DNA from: Bacteroidota bacterium
GTDB taxonomy: Bacteria > Bacteroidota > Bacteroidia > Bacteroidales > Dysgonomonadaceae
Direction of reading: 5' to 3'
NCBI GenBank assembly: GCA_023437305.1
Contig: JAEZGN010000008.1
Location: 1 to 64,000, forward strand
DNA length: 64,000 bases
A program made the position numbers and the translations under genes. The notes under the pieces are model-generated. The model did not search any database, was not told the origin of the DNA, and saw only the letters and a list, made by a program, of their open reading frames with translations. This document shows, piece after piece, positions 1 through 8,623 of the stretch. Each line of letters begins with the position of its first letter. Position 1 is the stretch's first letter.

Positions 1-66
1 AACAGAGAAGTTAAGCCCGGTCGTGCCGATGGTACTGCGTAAAAGTGGGAGAGTAGGTTACCGCCG
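1..66 (+). rRNA. rrf: 5S ribosomal RNA, 3' end (partial)
   Basis: The first 66 bases match the conserved 3' half of bacterial 5S rRNA, including the AGAGAAGTTAAGCCC stretch, the GTGGGAGAGTAGG stretch and a terminal CCGCC. The rest of the gene and presumably the rRNA operon lie to the left of the window. The exact 3' end is estimated. A T-run and then a strong hairpin follow directly. Confidence 0.93.
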
Positions 67-79
67 TTTTTTTAGAAAG

Positions 80-113
80 AGTCCGTATACAAGTAATTGT
101 ATGCGGACTTCTT
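80..113 (+). terminator. Rho-independent terminator of the rRNA operon
   Basis: An 11-bp stem (80-90 with 99-109, one G-T wobble) has an 8-base loop and sits just after the 5S rRNA. It is followed by a short pyrimidine-rich stretch. It also lies at the 3' side of the convergent lipoprotein gene, so it may serve both directions. Confidence 0.8.
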
Positions 114-134
114 CGTTTATAGAAATACTTCTTT

Positions 135-1535
135 TTACAAAATTATATTCGAATTGTTACGATTTTCGGAGACATAATTGTCCTGAACATTTTTAGCATA
201 GTTCACAATATCAGATACAGTTAATTTTGTATTAGGGTTGTTTAATATATATTGTACATAAAATCCACGAGTATAACCGTGAGGTAATTCAGTGTATCCT
301 TCGGGAGGAGAGTCTTTAATATCTAGTTTCTTTATATCTGTTTTGTCCTTATTGATATATAATTTATATCCTAGTTCTATATCCGTTAATGGCCTGCACC
401 ACCGTACATTGAGATAGTGATACGATTCGTATTCTTTAGTACTCATATAATCGTGAATGCCGATATATCCAGGAGTATTATTTGTATTTTTGGTTGCCAG
501 GTATACTGCATAGAATAGATGATAAATATCACCCCTTTTTCCATCATCATAGCAGCCTCCATTAGGTCCTAGGCCATTGCACCATCTGCCGTCACCATTG
601 AGGCGAGCTCCCCCGGGCATCATATTAAAACCATATATATTTGTTGACTTTTCGAACCAATATACTTTATAAGGGCTATTATTATCTTGATTAATATTAA
701 ACGCTAAAGGATTTTCATTATTCTTGCTGCTTAAGGCAAAACGGACATCTCTTTCATTAAGATTGGTATGGCTCGCATCATGAGATGTATTGAATGGAGA
801 CATAGCGAATAGTTGTCTGTAATCGGCAGGGAAAGGTAATCTCCAGCCTTCAATTTTATTCCCATTCTCATCCGCCATAAAACAATATTGATTCATATAA
901 TCTATACTAGGATAACTATAATATCTTCCATAGTATTTCTCAAAATCTGCTATATTCGATAATTGGTAATATTGGGGATTGATGCGTACCCGTTCAAGAT
1001 ATTTATTTAAGATGTTTTGAGTGATAGGTATGTCATTTTCGAATCCATTCCCTTTTTTTATTGTATGGGTAAAACTTCTATCAATCCAGTAATATTCACC
1101 AATACGAACAGCATTATATTCACCTAGGTTTATAAGCCCTTGATAATTTATAAATTGAAGCTTCTGCTTATTCGGTATTTCTTTCGTCTTGGAGTCTATA
1201 TATGAGAATGTAACTTCTGTACAAGAGTATTTCAAAATAACTTCTATTTGCTTTTGACTAACGTAATAATTTTCTGGAGAGCTTATTTCTTCTACTACAT
1301 ATTTTCCTACAGCTAAATTGTTGATATTCATTGTTCCGGAAGTGAGCGTATATGTTCCTACTACTTTATTACTAGCATCGAGAATCTGATATTGTCCGCC
1401 ATTTATAAATGATTTGTTGTTGATCTCTTTTGCGGATATGGTAAGACAAGTATCCGTTTCTTTTTCATTGCATCCATAAAATATCCAAGCGGCGAGGAAT
1501 AGTATACTTGTGTATACAAATAATTTAGTTTTCAT
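135..1535 (-). CDS. Lipoprotein with prealbumin-like (Cna-B/SpaA type) domain and FISUMP-like C-terminal region
   Basis: I start the gene at the ATG at 1535 (466 residues). The upstream TTG at 1553 would put six extra residues before a normal signal peptide. The N-terminus is a hydrophobic signal ending in a lipobox (FYGC, Cys22), so the product is probably an outer-membrane or surface lipoprotein. Residues of about 35-115 alternate short strands in the pattern of SpaA/Cna-B-like domains (GxYxI/L...Y.L..G...I.NL..GKYVVEE). The C-terminal two thirds contain WRLP and a final VRWCRPL motif. These resemble the 'major paralogous domain' (FISUMP) family of Fibrobacter and Bacteroidota surface proteins. 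No enzyme motif is visible. The gene is a single transcription unit on the minus strand. Function is unknown; a surface or adhesin-like role is inference only. Confidence 0.75.
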   Translation of the reverse strand: MKTKLFVYTSILFLAAWIFYGCNEKETDTCLTISAKEINNKSFINGGQYQILDASNKVVGTYTLTSGTMNINNLAVGKYVVEEISSPENYYVSQKQIEVILKYSCTEVTFSYIDSKTKEIPNKQKLQFINYQGLINLGEYNAVRIGEYYWIDRSFTHTIKKGNGFENDIPITQNILNKYLERVRINPQYYQLSNIADFEKYYGRYYSYPSIDYMNQYCFMADENGNKIEGWRLPFPADYRQLFAMSPFNTSHDASHTNLNERDVRFALSSKNNENPLAFNINQDNNSPYKVYWFEKSTNIYGFNMMPGGARLNGDGRWCNGLGPNGGCYDDGKRGDIYHLFYAVYLATKNTNNTPGYIGIHDYMSTKEYESYHYLNVRWCRPLTDIELGYKLYINKDKTDIKKLDIKDSPPEGYTELPHGYTRGFYVQYILNNPNTKLTVSDIVNYAKNVQDNYVSENRNNSNIIL

Positions 1536-1762
1536 TATTTCATATTTTAGCAAGGTTGCTAATTCTATTGAAACTTATAATATAAAAGAGCATTTATTAT
1601 CCACATGATGTATACAAACATATTCCTTTTGTATATTAAAAACGTCTCAATGACACAATTGTTTTTTTGATAATGTTAAATTATTTAATATCTATAGACT
1701 TTTTAAAAAATGGCAAATCTTTTAATATATATACAAAGGCGGATGCATTTATAAAAAAAATG

Positions 1763-1770
1763 TATCTTTG
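1763..1770 (+). promoter_or_regulatory. Probable -7 box for the glycosyltransferase gene
   Basis: TATCTTTG fits the Bacteroidota -7 consensus TAnnTTTG and lies 29 bases before the ATG at 1800. No convincing TTG -33 element is seen at the usual distance, so this is a partial match. Confidence 0.5.
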
Positions 1771-1799
1771 CCCGTAGACTTAAATAAAATAATTTAGAT

Positions 1800-2558
1800 A
1801 TGCCAAGAATATCTATAATAACACCAACATACAATTCAGAAAATACATTACATGGTACAGTAGAAGCTTTGTTAAGACAAACTTTCTCTGACTTTGAATA
1901 TATCATCATCGATGGTGTATCGAAAGACCAAACCCTAGATAAAATAAAGAGTTATATACCCGCCTTTGAAAAGAAAGGAGTAACAGTACGCATAGTAAGC
2001 GAACCCGACAAAGGTGTTTATGATGCTATGAATAAAGGAATTTCTCTCGCTACCGGAAAATTGATAGGGATAACCAACTCTGATGACTGGTATGAGGATA
2101 ATACCCTCGAAGTTATGTGGGAAAAATTTTCTGACGGCGTGGTAGATCAGGGTAACTCTATGATATATGGTATAGAGCGCGTGTGGAAGGACGATAAAAT
2201 TTTTAATGTACAACGCCGTGGAGCTTCGTTTATATCGGAGAGTGTATTGCCTCACTCTACATTTTTTGTATCTAAAGAGGTTTACAATAAATACGGAGCT
2301 TTTGACCTGTCTATAAAGGTTTTGGCAGATTACGATTTTATTTGTAGATGTGTAAGTAAAGGTGTAAAGCTCGAAGAAGTGGATGTCGTGATTTCTAACT
2401 TCAGACTAGGAGGTATATCTTCTTCTTATTTCGATTTTTATTCCGATTATTATATGATACAGCATAAATATGGTTTTATTTCAGATAAAAAATACAAGGA
2501 ATATAAATACCTTCTTCGTTTGAAGAAAATCATAAATAGGTTTATAAAAAAATGGTAG
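1800..2558 (+). CDS. Family 2 glycosyltransferase (GT-A fold)
   Basis: This 252-residue protein opens with the classic GT2 start (ISIITPTYNSENTL, residues 4-17). Next come the QTFSDFEYIIIDG motif and the nucleotide-sugar and metal-binding region with an SDD triplet (NSDDWYEDNT, about residues 92-101). The length and composition fit cytoplasmic or membrane-associated GT2 enzymes that add one sugar to a polysaccharide, lipid-linked glycan or glycoprotein. The C-terminus is short and basic and has no transmembrane helix. It stands alone between two minus-strand lipoprotein genes rather than in a capsule or O-antigen locus, so neither the sugar nor the acceptor can be deduced. Confidence 0.9.
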   Translation: MPRISIITPTYNSENTLHGTVEALLRQTFSDFEYIIIDGVSKDQTLDKIKSYIPAFEKKGVTVRIVSEPDKGVYDAMNKGISLATGKLIGITNSDDWYEDNTLEVMWEKFSDGVVDQGNSMIYGIERVWKDDKIFNVQRRGASFISESVLPHSTFFVSKEVYNKYGAFDLSIKVLADYDFICRCVSKGVKLEEVDVVISNFRLGGISSSYFDFYSDYYMIQHKYGFISDKKYKEYKYLLRLKKIINRFIKKW

Positions 2559-2581
2559 ATACATACCAGTCAGTATTTAAT

Positions 2582-2616
2582 AAAAAAGAGAAAAGGGACT
2601 CCCTCTTCTCTTTTTT
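2582..2616. terminator. Bidirectional terminator between convergent genes
   Basis: An 11-bp A/G-rich arm (2582-2592) pairs with 2606-2616, and a GGG/CCC inner stem sits inside. The structure is flanked by A and T runs on both sides. It lies between the 3' ends of the glycosyltransferase gene and the CotH gene and can act in both directions. Confidence 0.8.
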
Positions 2617-2638
2617 AGTTTATAATATGTCGTATTAA

Positions 2639-4186
2639 TTACTTAAACTGTGGATCCATCCAACTTGATCTATTTTTTATCCATGTCTTAAGATAAGAAA
2701 CTTCATCTGTGTAACTTATACGGCTTTGGTAATCTACAGGGTTAGGCCATACGTAAATACCTAGTATTGGCCATTTCTGAAAATTGTAATATTGAGATAC
2801 ATTTATTTTTTCAGCCATACTGTCAATGAACGTATTTATATTTGTATCACTTAATTCATTTCCGCGTAATTCGTTCCATCTGTCTTTTACCATATTTTCA
2901 AATTCGGGATGAGAGAAAAATTGTTGATACCAAGGAGCTCTTGCACGTGCATGCCATTCTGATACCATATCACAGTTGTCGTAATTTACATTCCCGAAAG
3001 CAATATCATAATCCCATACCGGTCCGAAATATAGCTTATCGTCTCCTCTGTTTTTATAGACGAATGTACTTAGGCGTAGGTTACCATCAACGTTTTTGGA
3101 TAATTCGTTTAATAATAAGTAATCTATGAATGATTTCATGTCCAAATACTTCGGTAATTCTTCTACAGGGTTTACATCATTTTTTCCGTATATGATGTTT
3201 TCTATATTTTGGATATAGTTTGATATATATTCTATCTGATTAGCCGGTATGTCTTCCGGTGTGTTTACACAGAATGTCATTTTTGCTTCTAGTGTTTCAA
3301 ACCATACGGGTTCGCCTTTTCGCTCATCTATTTCGAGCAGATATCCTCCTGTAATATCTGTATCTGCTGATTTCAATTCGGGGATATTGACCCTATTCTT
3401 GTCTACGCGTATATGCTCTCCAAGCATGTAATTTCCTATATATTCTCCATTAAGCACAACATCCACATACTGCATGCGCGGAGTCCAAGCGAATCCCATA
3501 CGACGGCTCATCTCGAAAGCCAGTTCGTTTCGCATCAATGTCTTATCCGAGTAATTGGCAAGCAACACCCAATGTTTGTTTTTAGGCATGCCCAATACTT
3601 GTGCCGATTCTTTTAGTTTCAGTTTGTAAGGTTTCTTTTCCATTCCCCAAGTGCTGTTTCCTCGGCCTTTTATTTCGGTGTCAGCTTCCATTAGCTTCTC
3701 TTTTATAACCCCTTTACTGTCTCTTGATTCTATCTTTATAGTGGCGTCCATATAGTCATCCTTCGATATAATTGGTGTGCCGTTTTTAGTATTGATAGTC
3801 AGTAGCGGGAAATAGTACCCTTCGAGAGCTGCCGGAGGGGCAGCTTCTTGTTGTATGCTTACTCTTTGTATTTTTGTTTTGGTTTTTATAACCAACTGTG
3901 TTGTAAGCCTAACCTCTTGTGTATTTTCTTTGGTTTCTACTGTAATCGTTACATCTCCCTTTCCCGACATGGGGCTCACAGTGCACCATGAAGGAATGTT
4001 CTTGTCAATTTCCCACTTGGTATTTGATTTGATCGTAATGCTTTGTTTTTCAGTTGAAACTTTAAAAAATAATTGACTTTTTGATAGACTGAGCGTATCC
4101 TCTATTTCATTGTCTTTATCAGAACAACTCGTTATGAAAAAGAGGATGCTTAAAATAAAAAATAGAAATGTGAATTGTTTTTTCAT
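2639..4186 (-). CDS. BACON domain / CotH-kinase family lipoprotein
   Basis: This is a 515-residue lipoprotein precursor. The signal peptide ends in the lipobox ITSC (Cys21). Residues of about 35-118 form a BACON-type immunoglobulin-like domain (W.I....SWC.VSP.SG.G...I.V). This domain is common in Bacteroidota surface proteins and often contacts glycans or mucin. From about residue 130 onward the protein matches the CotH family, with the diagnostic IKGRGNSTWG followed by KKPYKLKL, and later GPVWDYDIAFGN. CotH proteins are secreted atypical protein kinases first known from Bacillus spore coats. The kinase activity here is inferred from the family, not shown. No partner gene is adjacent. The gene is monocistronic and ends at the shared terminator at 2582-2616. 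Confidence 0.9.
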   Translation of the reverse strand: MKKQFTFLFFILSILFFITSCSDKDNEIEDTLSLSKSQLFFKVSTEKQSITIKSNTKWEIDKNIPSWCTVSPMSGKGDVTITVETKENTQEVRLTTQLVIKTKTKIQRVSIQQEAAPPAALEGYYFPLLTINTKNGTPIISKDDYMDATIKIESRDSKGVIKEKLMEADTEIKGRGNSTWGMEKKPYKLKLKESAQVLGMPKNKHWVLLANYSDKTLMRNELAFEMSRRMGFAWTPRMQYVDVVLNGEYIGNYMLGEHIRVDKNRVNIPELKSADTDITGGYLLEIDERKGEPVWFETLEAKMTFCVNTPEDIPANQIEYISNYIQNIENIIYGKNDVNPVEELPKYLDMKSFIDYLLLNELSKNVDGNLRLSTFVYKNRGDDKLYFGPVWDYDIAFGNVNYDNCDMVSEWHARARAPWYQQFFSHPEFENMVKDRWNELRGNELSDTNINTFIDSMAEKINVSQYYNFQKWPILGIYVWPNPVDYQSRISYTDEVSYLKTWIKNRSSWMDPQFK

Positions 4187-4345
4187 CGTATTCGGTTAAA
4201 TTATTTATTGGACATATCGAAGAATACAAAGAAAACAAAAGCAATCAGAATTTTATTGGGTTTTACATGTTTTTATATAAATAAAACTGTTAATTTTTTG
4301 ATTCTAATCTTTATTTATAAGCAAGCAAAACGATGGCTTCTATTC

Positions 4346-4376
4346 TTGCTTATGTGGATAAAAATCTGTATATTTG
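4346..4376 (+). promoter_or_regulatory. gyrB promoter (TTG-N20-TATATTTG)
   Basis: A TTG at 4346-4348 and a TATATTTG at 4369-4376 are separated by 20 bases, a close match to the Bacteroidota housekeeping (sigma-ABfr) promoter. The gyrB ATG is 62 bases further on. Confidence 0.75.
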
Positions 4377-4438
4377 TTAGATTTTTCAAACGCAAAACCT
4401 CAGGCGATTATTCGCCTATTTAATAGCAAAATATAAAT

Positions 4439-6394
4439 ATGACTGAGAACCAAAAAATTGCAAGCGAATCTTATTCCGCACAAAATATTCAAGTGCTCGA
4501 AGGCCTTGAAGCTGTAAGGAAAAGACCCGCGATGTATATCGGTGATATAAGCGAAAAAGGATTACACCATCTTGTGTATGAAGTTGTAGACAACTCTATT
4601 GACGAGGCCCTGGCCGGATATTGTGATGATATCAAAGTTACCATACACGAAGATAATTCGATAACAGTACAAGACAATGGTCGTGGTATTCCGGTGGATA
4701 TAATGGCTAAAGAGAAAAAGTCGGCTCTAGAAGTCGTTCTTACTGTCTTGCATGCCGGAGGTAAATTCGACAAAGGGACTTACAAAGTTTCGGGAGGTCT
4801 CCATGGTGTGGGAGTGTCGTGTGTAAACGCATTGTCTACGCACTTAAAAGCCGAAGTACACAAACAAGGGAATGTATATGTACAGGAATATTCTTGTGGA
4901 AAACCCCTGACAGGTGTAGAAAAAATAGGAACTACAGATCATACAGGTACAATTATAACTTTCAAGCCGGATGATTCTATCTTTGTAGTAACAGAGTACA
5001 AATATGATACACTGGCGTCACGTCTTCGCGAACTGGCATTCCTTAATGCCGGAGTTCGTCTATCGTTGATCGATCGTCGTCAGGTAAAAGAGGATGGAAC
5101 ATTCAAAACAGATACTTTCTTCTCTGAAAAAGGGCTGGAAGAATTTGTACGATATATAGATGCATCTAAAGAAGCATTAATAGAAGATGTGATACATATT
5201 GTTACCGAAAAACAAGGAGTGCCGGTAGAAGTGGCAATGACATATAACACATCTTATAATGAGAACGTATATTCGTATGTAAATAATATCCATACAATAG
5301 AAGGAGGTACACACCTTACCGGGTTTCGCCGTGGATTGTCGCGTACGCTGAAAAAGTATGCGGATGACTCGAAGATGCTAGAGAAGGTAAAGGTAGAAAT
5401 TAGTGGTGATGACTTCCGAGAAGGACTTACTGCCGTTGTTTCTATCAAGGTTGCTGAACCTCAGTTTGAAGGACAGACAAAGACTAAACTTGGTAACAAT
5501 GAGGTTATTGGAGCTGTTGATCAGGCCGTAGGAGAGGCTTTGGGTATATATCTTGAAGAGCATCCGAAAGAAGCTAAAATCATTGTAGAGAAAGTTATTC
5601 TTGCAGCAACAGCACGTGCAGCGGCTCGCAAAGCCCGTGAGTTGGTACAACGTAAATCTCCGCTTACAGGTGGTGGATTACCGGGTAAACTGGCCGACTG
5701 TTCGAGTAAAGATGCTTCGATATGCGAGATTTTCCTTGTCGAAGGAGACTCTGCGGGTGGTACTGCAAAACAAGGTCGTGACCGTGGATTCCAAGCAATT
5801 CTTCCTCTTAGGGGTAAGATTCTGAATGTGGAGAAGGCGATGCCTCACAAGGTTCTTGAAAGTGATGAGATAAAAAATATATACACAGCACTGGGCGTAA
5901 CGATAGGGACGGAAGAAGACTCAAAAGAGTTGAATCTCGAAAAACTTCGTTATCATAAAGTGGTGATCATGACCGATGCCGATGTGGATGGAAGCCACAT
6001 TGCAACGCTGATTCTTACTTTCTTCTTCCGCCATATGAAAGCTCTGTTGGAGAAAGGGTATATCTATATTGCAACGCCTCCGCTTTATCTTTGCCGCAAG
6101 GGTAAAAACGAAGAGTATTGCTGGGATGATCGCCAACGTCGTGCATTTATCGAGAAGTATGCTGATGGTGACGAGAATGCAATTCACACACAGCGATATA
6201 AAGGTCTTGGAGAAATGAATGCGGAGCAGCTTTGGGATACGACCATGAATCCTGAGCACCGTACATTGCGTCAGGTAACGATAGAAAATGCTGCTGAAGC
6301 CGATCATGTTTTCTCTATGCTGATGGGTGAAGACGTAGCTCCGCGCCGTGAGTTTATCGAAGAAAATGCAACTTATGCTAAGATTGATGCGTAA
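4439..6394 (+). CDS. gyrB: DNA gyrase subunit B
   Basis: At 651 residues this is the normal length for a bacteroidal GyrB. The protein supplies the ATPase of the A2B2 type II topoisomerase that introduces negative supercoils. The GHKL ATPase is clear, with the YIGD start region, EVVDNSIDEALAG, DNGRGIPV and the GGLHGVGVSCVNAL lid. The transducer domain follows. The Toprim metal-binding motif EGDSAGG begins at residue 435 and DADVDGSHI lies further on. The C-terminal QRYKGLGEMN motif is intact. gyrA is not in the window. The gene has its own promoter and a strong terminator, so it appears monocistronic. The motifs favour gyrase over ParE, and the overall sequence resembles Bacteroides GyrB. Confidence 0.98.
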   Translation: MTENQKIASESYSAQNIQVLEGLEAVRKRPAMYIGDISEKGLHHLVYEVVDNSIDEALAGYCDDIKVTIHEDNSITVQDNGRGIPVDIMAKEKKSALEVVLTVLHAGGKFDKGTYKVSGGLHGVGVSCVNALSTHLKAEVHKQGNVYVQEYSCGKPLTGVEKIGTTDHTGTIITFKPDDSIFVVTEYKYDTLASRLRELAFLNAGVRLSLIDRRQVKEDGTFKTDTFFSEKGLEEFVRYIDASKEALIEDVIHIVTEKQGVPVEVAMTYNTSYNENVYSYVNNIHTIEGGTHLTGFRRGLSRTLKKYADDSKMLEKVKVEISGDDFREGLTAVVSIKVAEPQFEGQTKTKLGNNEVIGAVDQAVGEALGIYLEEHPKEAKIIVEKVILAATARAAARKARELVQRKSPLTGGGLPGKLADCSSKDASICEIFLVEGDSAGGTAKQGRDRGFQAILPLRGKILNVEKAMPHKVLESDEIKNIYTALGVTIGTEEDSKELNLEKLRYHKVVIMTDADVDGSHIATLILTFFFRHMKALLEKGYIYIATPPLYLCRKGKNEEYCWDDRQRRAFIEKYADGDENAIHTQRYKGLGEMNAEQLWDTTMNPEHRTLRQVTIENAAEADHVFSMLMGEDVAPRREFIEENATYAKIDA

Positions 6395-6414
6395 GTAGTA
6401 TATTTACAAAATAG

Positions 6415-6450
6415 AAGAAGCCGTAATTTGATTCAAATTACGGCTTCTTT
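6415..6450 (+). terminator. gyrB terminator
   Basis: A perfect 16-bp stem (6415-6430 with 6434-6449) has a 3-base loop and ends in a T-rich arm. It begins 21 bases after the gyrB stop codon. Confidence 0.9.
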
Positions 6451-6618
6451 GTGTATAATTGCTTCCTTCTTTCGGATTTTTTCGCTCTTTTTTGTTCTTT
6501 CAGATTTGCAATCCGAAAAGACGATAGAAATGTAACTTTAGGCTATTGTCGCAAGTAGTCACTTTATTTTTTTATTGATTTACCTCGGAAAATGAAAGGA
6601 TGAATTATTATTTGTAAC

Positions 6619-6626
6619 TATCTTTG
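6619..6626 (+). promoter_or_regulatory. Probable -7 box for the EFR1-type gene
   Basis: TATCTTTG matches the TAnnTTTG -7 consensus and lies 26 bases upstream of the ATG at 6653. No TTG is found at the expected -33 distance. Confidence 0.5.
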
Positions 6627-6652
6627 AATTATAATCTTATCAGATATACTGA

Positions 6653-7699
6653 ATGCTTGTATATAAAAAAATAAGGATTTATTATTTTTCGGGAACAGGG
6701 AATGCGAAAAGGATTTCCTATTGGATTCGAGAATTTGCGACCGAAAAGAATATAAGATGCAACTTAGAGAATATAGATACAGCAAGACACAACAGTATTG
6801 ACATAGATACTGATACTTTGGTAATTATTATTTCACCAATACATGGATTCAACTATCCCCCAATAACTCTCGACTTTATTCGCCGATTTCCAAAAGGCTC
6901 TAACGATATTATACTAATGAATACAAGAGCCGGACTAAAGATTGGTAAAACAGTAACACCGGGTTTGACAGGAATCGCATTTTTTGTATCAACAATAATG
7001 CTAAAAATGAAAGGATATAAGATTAAAGGACAAATACCTTTCGATATGCCGTCTAATTGGATGTCGATTCATCCGGCATTGAGTCAGAACGCTGTGGCAT
7101 TTTTGCATGAAGCTAATTTTTATAAAGTAAAGAAATATTGTGACAGAATATTTGAAGGAAATTCTGTTTTTGTATCATACAGGGATATTGTTCAAGATAT
7201 ACTGATATCCCCTATATCTTTAGGATACTATATTGCAGGGCGTTTTGCCTTTGCAAAATCATTCTATGCTTCAACTGCTTGTGATGGATGCCAGCTGTGT
7301 GTGAAACAATGTCCTGTAAAAGCAATCAAAATATTAAACAAGCGTCCTTTTTGGCTCTTGAAGTGTGAAAGTTGTATGCGATGTATGTCTCTTTGTCCTA
7401 AAAGAGCAATAGAAAGTGCTCACGGACTCTTTGTTATTATAAGTATATTCTATTCTACACTTGCAACTTATCTGTTAAATAAATTATCTTCCGATTTTTT
7501 GCATTATCCTTTTGTCGAAAAAGTCTTTTCTTTTATCGTCTTTTTTATTCTTCTTATTTTTTTCTATCGGATTCAACATCTTTTTCTTTTGAATAAATAC
7601 ACCGGACGGCTAATTTCATTTTTCTCTCTTACTCATTATAAATTCTGGGGAAGATACAGATCTATTGCTGATGCTATATGGAGACAAAAGAAAAATTGA
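6653..7699 (+). CDS. EFR1-family flavodoxin/ferredoxin fusion protein with membrane C-terminus
   Basis: The N-terminal half is a flavodoxin-like fold with the phosphate-binding FSGTGNAKR loop near residue 10. It is followed by two [4Fe-4S] ferredoxin motifs of the CxxCxxCxxxCP type: Cys210/213/216/220 and Cys238/241/244/248. This order is the 'EFR1 family ferrodoxin' arrangement, a putative electron-transfer protein using FMN and two clusters. Unlike the usual protein of roughly 260 residues, this one (348 residues) continues with about 95 residues that hold two strongly hydrophobic segments. It may therefore be membrane-anchored. The redox partner is unknown and no neighbouring gene suggests one. 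The gene looks monocistronic. Confidence 0.88.
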   Translation: MLVYKKIRIYYFSGTGNAKRISYWIREFATEKNIRCNLENIDTARHNSIDIDTDTLVIIISPIHGFNYPPITLDFIRRFPKGSNDIILMNTRAGLKIGKTVTPGLTGIAFFVSTIMLKMKGYKIKGQIPFDMPSNWMSIHPALSQNAVAFLHEANFYKVKKYCDRIFEGNSVFVSYRDIVQDILISPISLGYYIAGRFAFAKSFYASTACDGCQLCVKQCPVKAIKILNKRPFWLLKCESCMRCMSLCPKRAIESAHGLFVIISIFYSTLATYLLNKLSSDFLHYPFVEKVFSFIVFFILLIFFYRIQHLFLLNKYTGRLISFFSLTHYKFWGRYRSIADAIWRQKKN

Positions 7700-7773
7700 A
7701 AAGATATTCGTCTAAAACATATTTATCACTTTCTTAAATAATTATCTATTATAAACAACTTATTATAATAGAT

Positions 7774-8451
7774 ATGGCAAAGTACACAGAAAAACTAGTA
7801 GAGAAGATTGTTACACTGATAGAGGCGGATACTTATTCTATCTCGGAGATATGCAGGATATTAAAAATTAGCAGAAAGTCTTTTTATGAATGGAAAGATA
7901 CAAAGCCCGAATTCAGAGAAGCAATAGAAAAAGCGATAGATCGTCGTGATGATATGCTACTGATGGTGGCTCGCAAGTCACTAAAAAGGAAACTGGAAGG
8001 TTATACCCTTACAGAGACAAGGACGATATACGTTCCCGATAAAAATAATCCTGATGAGCTGGTGCTAAAATCGCAGATCGTAAAACAAAAAGAATACGCC
8101 CCTGATACCCATGCGATAAAGCTTACACTTTCTCGTCAAGACAGTAAAGCCAATAAAGAAGAGGAGAACACACAGTCTGCTTTAACCATTATTGTTCGTG
8201 ATCCCAAAACAGCGGAGAATCTAAATCTACTGCGTGAAAATTTAAGGACAGGAAACACCCCAAAAAAAGACAAAGATTTACATCCGAAAAAAGACAGTGA
8301 AACTTCCGAATTACAAGATATACCAGATTGTTCTACAGTGGAGAGTGATGAAGCAAGCAACGACAACACAGAAGTTGAGCTTAAACCGAAATTTGTTAAG
8401 GTTAGGCGTAGTGGTGAAGTCTTACCTCCCGGATATCTTTACAGAGGGTGA
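7774..8451 (+). CDS. Terminase-small-subunit-like helix-turn-helix protein (orphan)
   Basis: The first 130 residues or so look like the phBC6A51-type HTH family, which contains phage terminase small subunits. There is a helix-turn-helix at about residues 15-50 (YSISEICRILKISRKSFYEW). It is followed by a helical region (REAIEKAIDRRDDMLLMVARKSL) and a segment ending in DTHAIKLTLS. The last 80 residues are highly charged, rich in K, E, D, S and T, and probably disordered. The gene has no portal, large terminase or capsid gene beside it. It sits between two unrelated housekeeping genes, so it is either a phage remnant or a domesticated DNA-binding protein. It starts 74 bases after the EFR1 gene. 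Confidence 0.75.
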   Translation: MAKYTEKLVEKIVTLIEADTYSISEICRILKISRKSFYEWKDTKPEFREAIEKAIDRRDDMLLMVARKSLKRKLEGYTLTETRTIYVPDKNNPDELVLKSQIVKQKEYAPDTHAIKLTLSRQDSKANKEEENTQSALTIIVRDPKTAENLNLLRENLRTGNTPKKDKDLHPKKDSETSELQDIPDCSTVESDEASNDNTEVELKPKFVKVRRSGEVLPPGYLYRG

Positions 8452-8582
8452 CAATATATAAACAATATGATATGTGTTACTTTTGTCACTTTTTGGAGTT
8501 TGATCTCTGATGTGTTTCTGTCTAGTGAAGGTGCTAATCGAAAAAACTCTTAAATGAAAACCTCTACCTCACAACAAATCTC

Positions 8583-8590
8583 TATATTTG
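8583..8590 (+). promoter_or_regulatory. Probable -7 box for the M28/QC lipoprotein gene
   Basis: TATATTTG fits TAnnTTTG and lies 33 bases before the ATG at 8624. A -33 TTG is not evident. Confidence 0.45.
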
Positions 8591-8623
8591 TAGATTGTAT
8601 TCTGTAAAGTAAACTAGTATAAG

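Noticed and set aside
1703..1909. A 68-codon minus-strand frame overlapping the glycosyltransferase start
   Set aside because: It overlaps the well-supported GT2 gene and its promoter and has no supporting features.
7774..8451. Considered as the edge of a prophage
   Set aside because: No portal, large terminase, capsid, integrase or attachment-site repeat is present on either side; neighbours are ordinary chromosomal genes.
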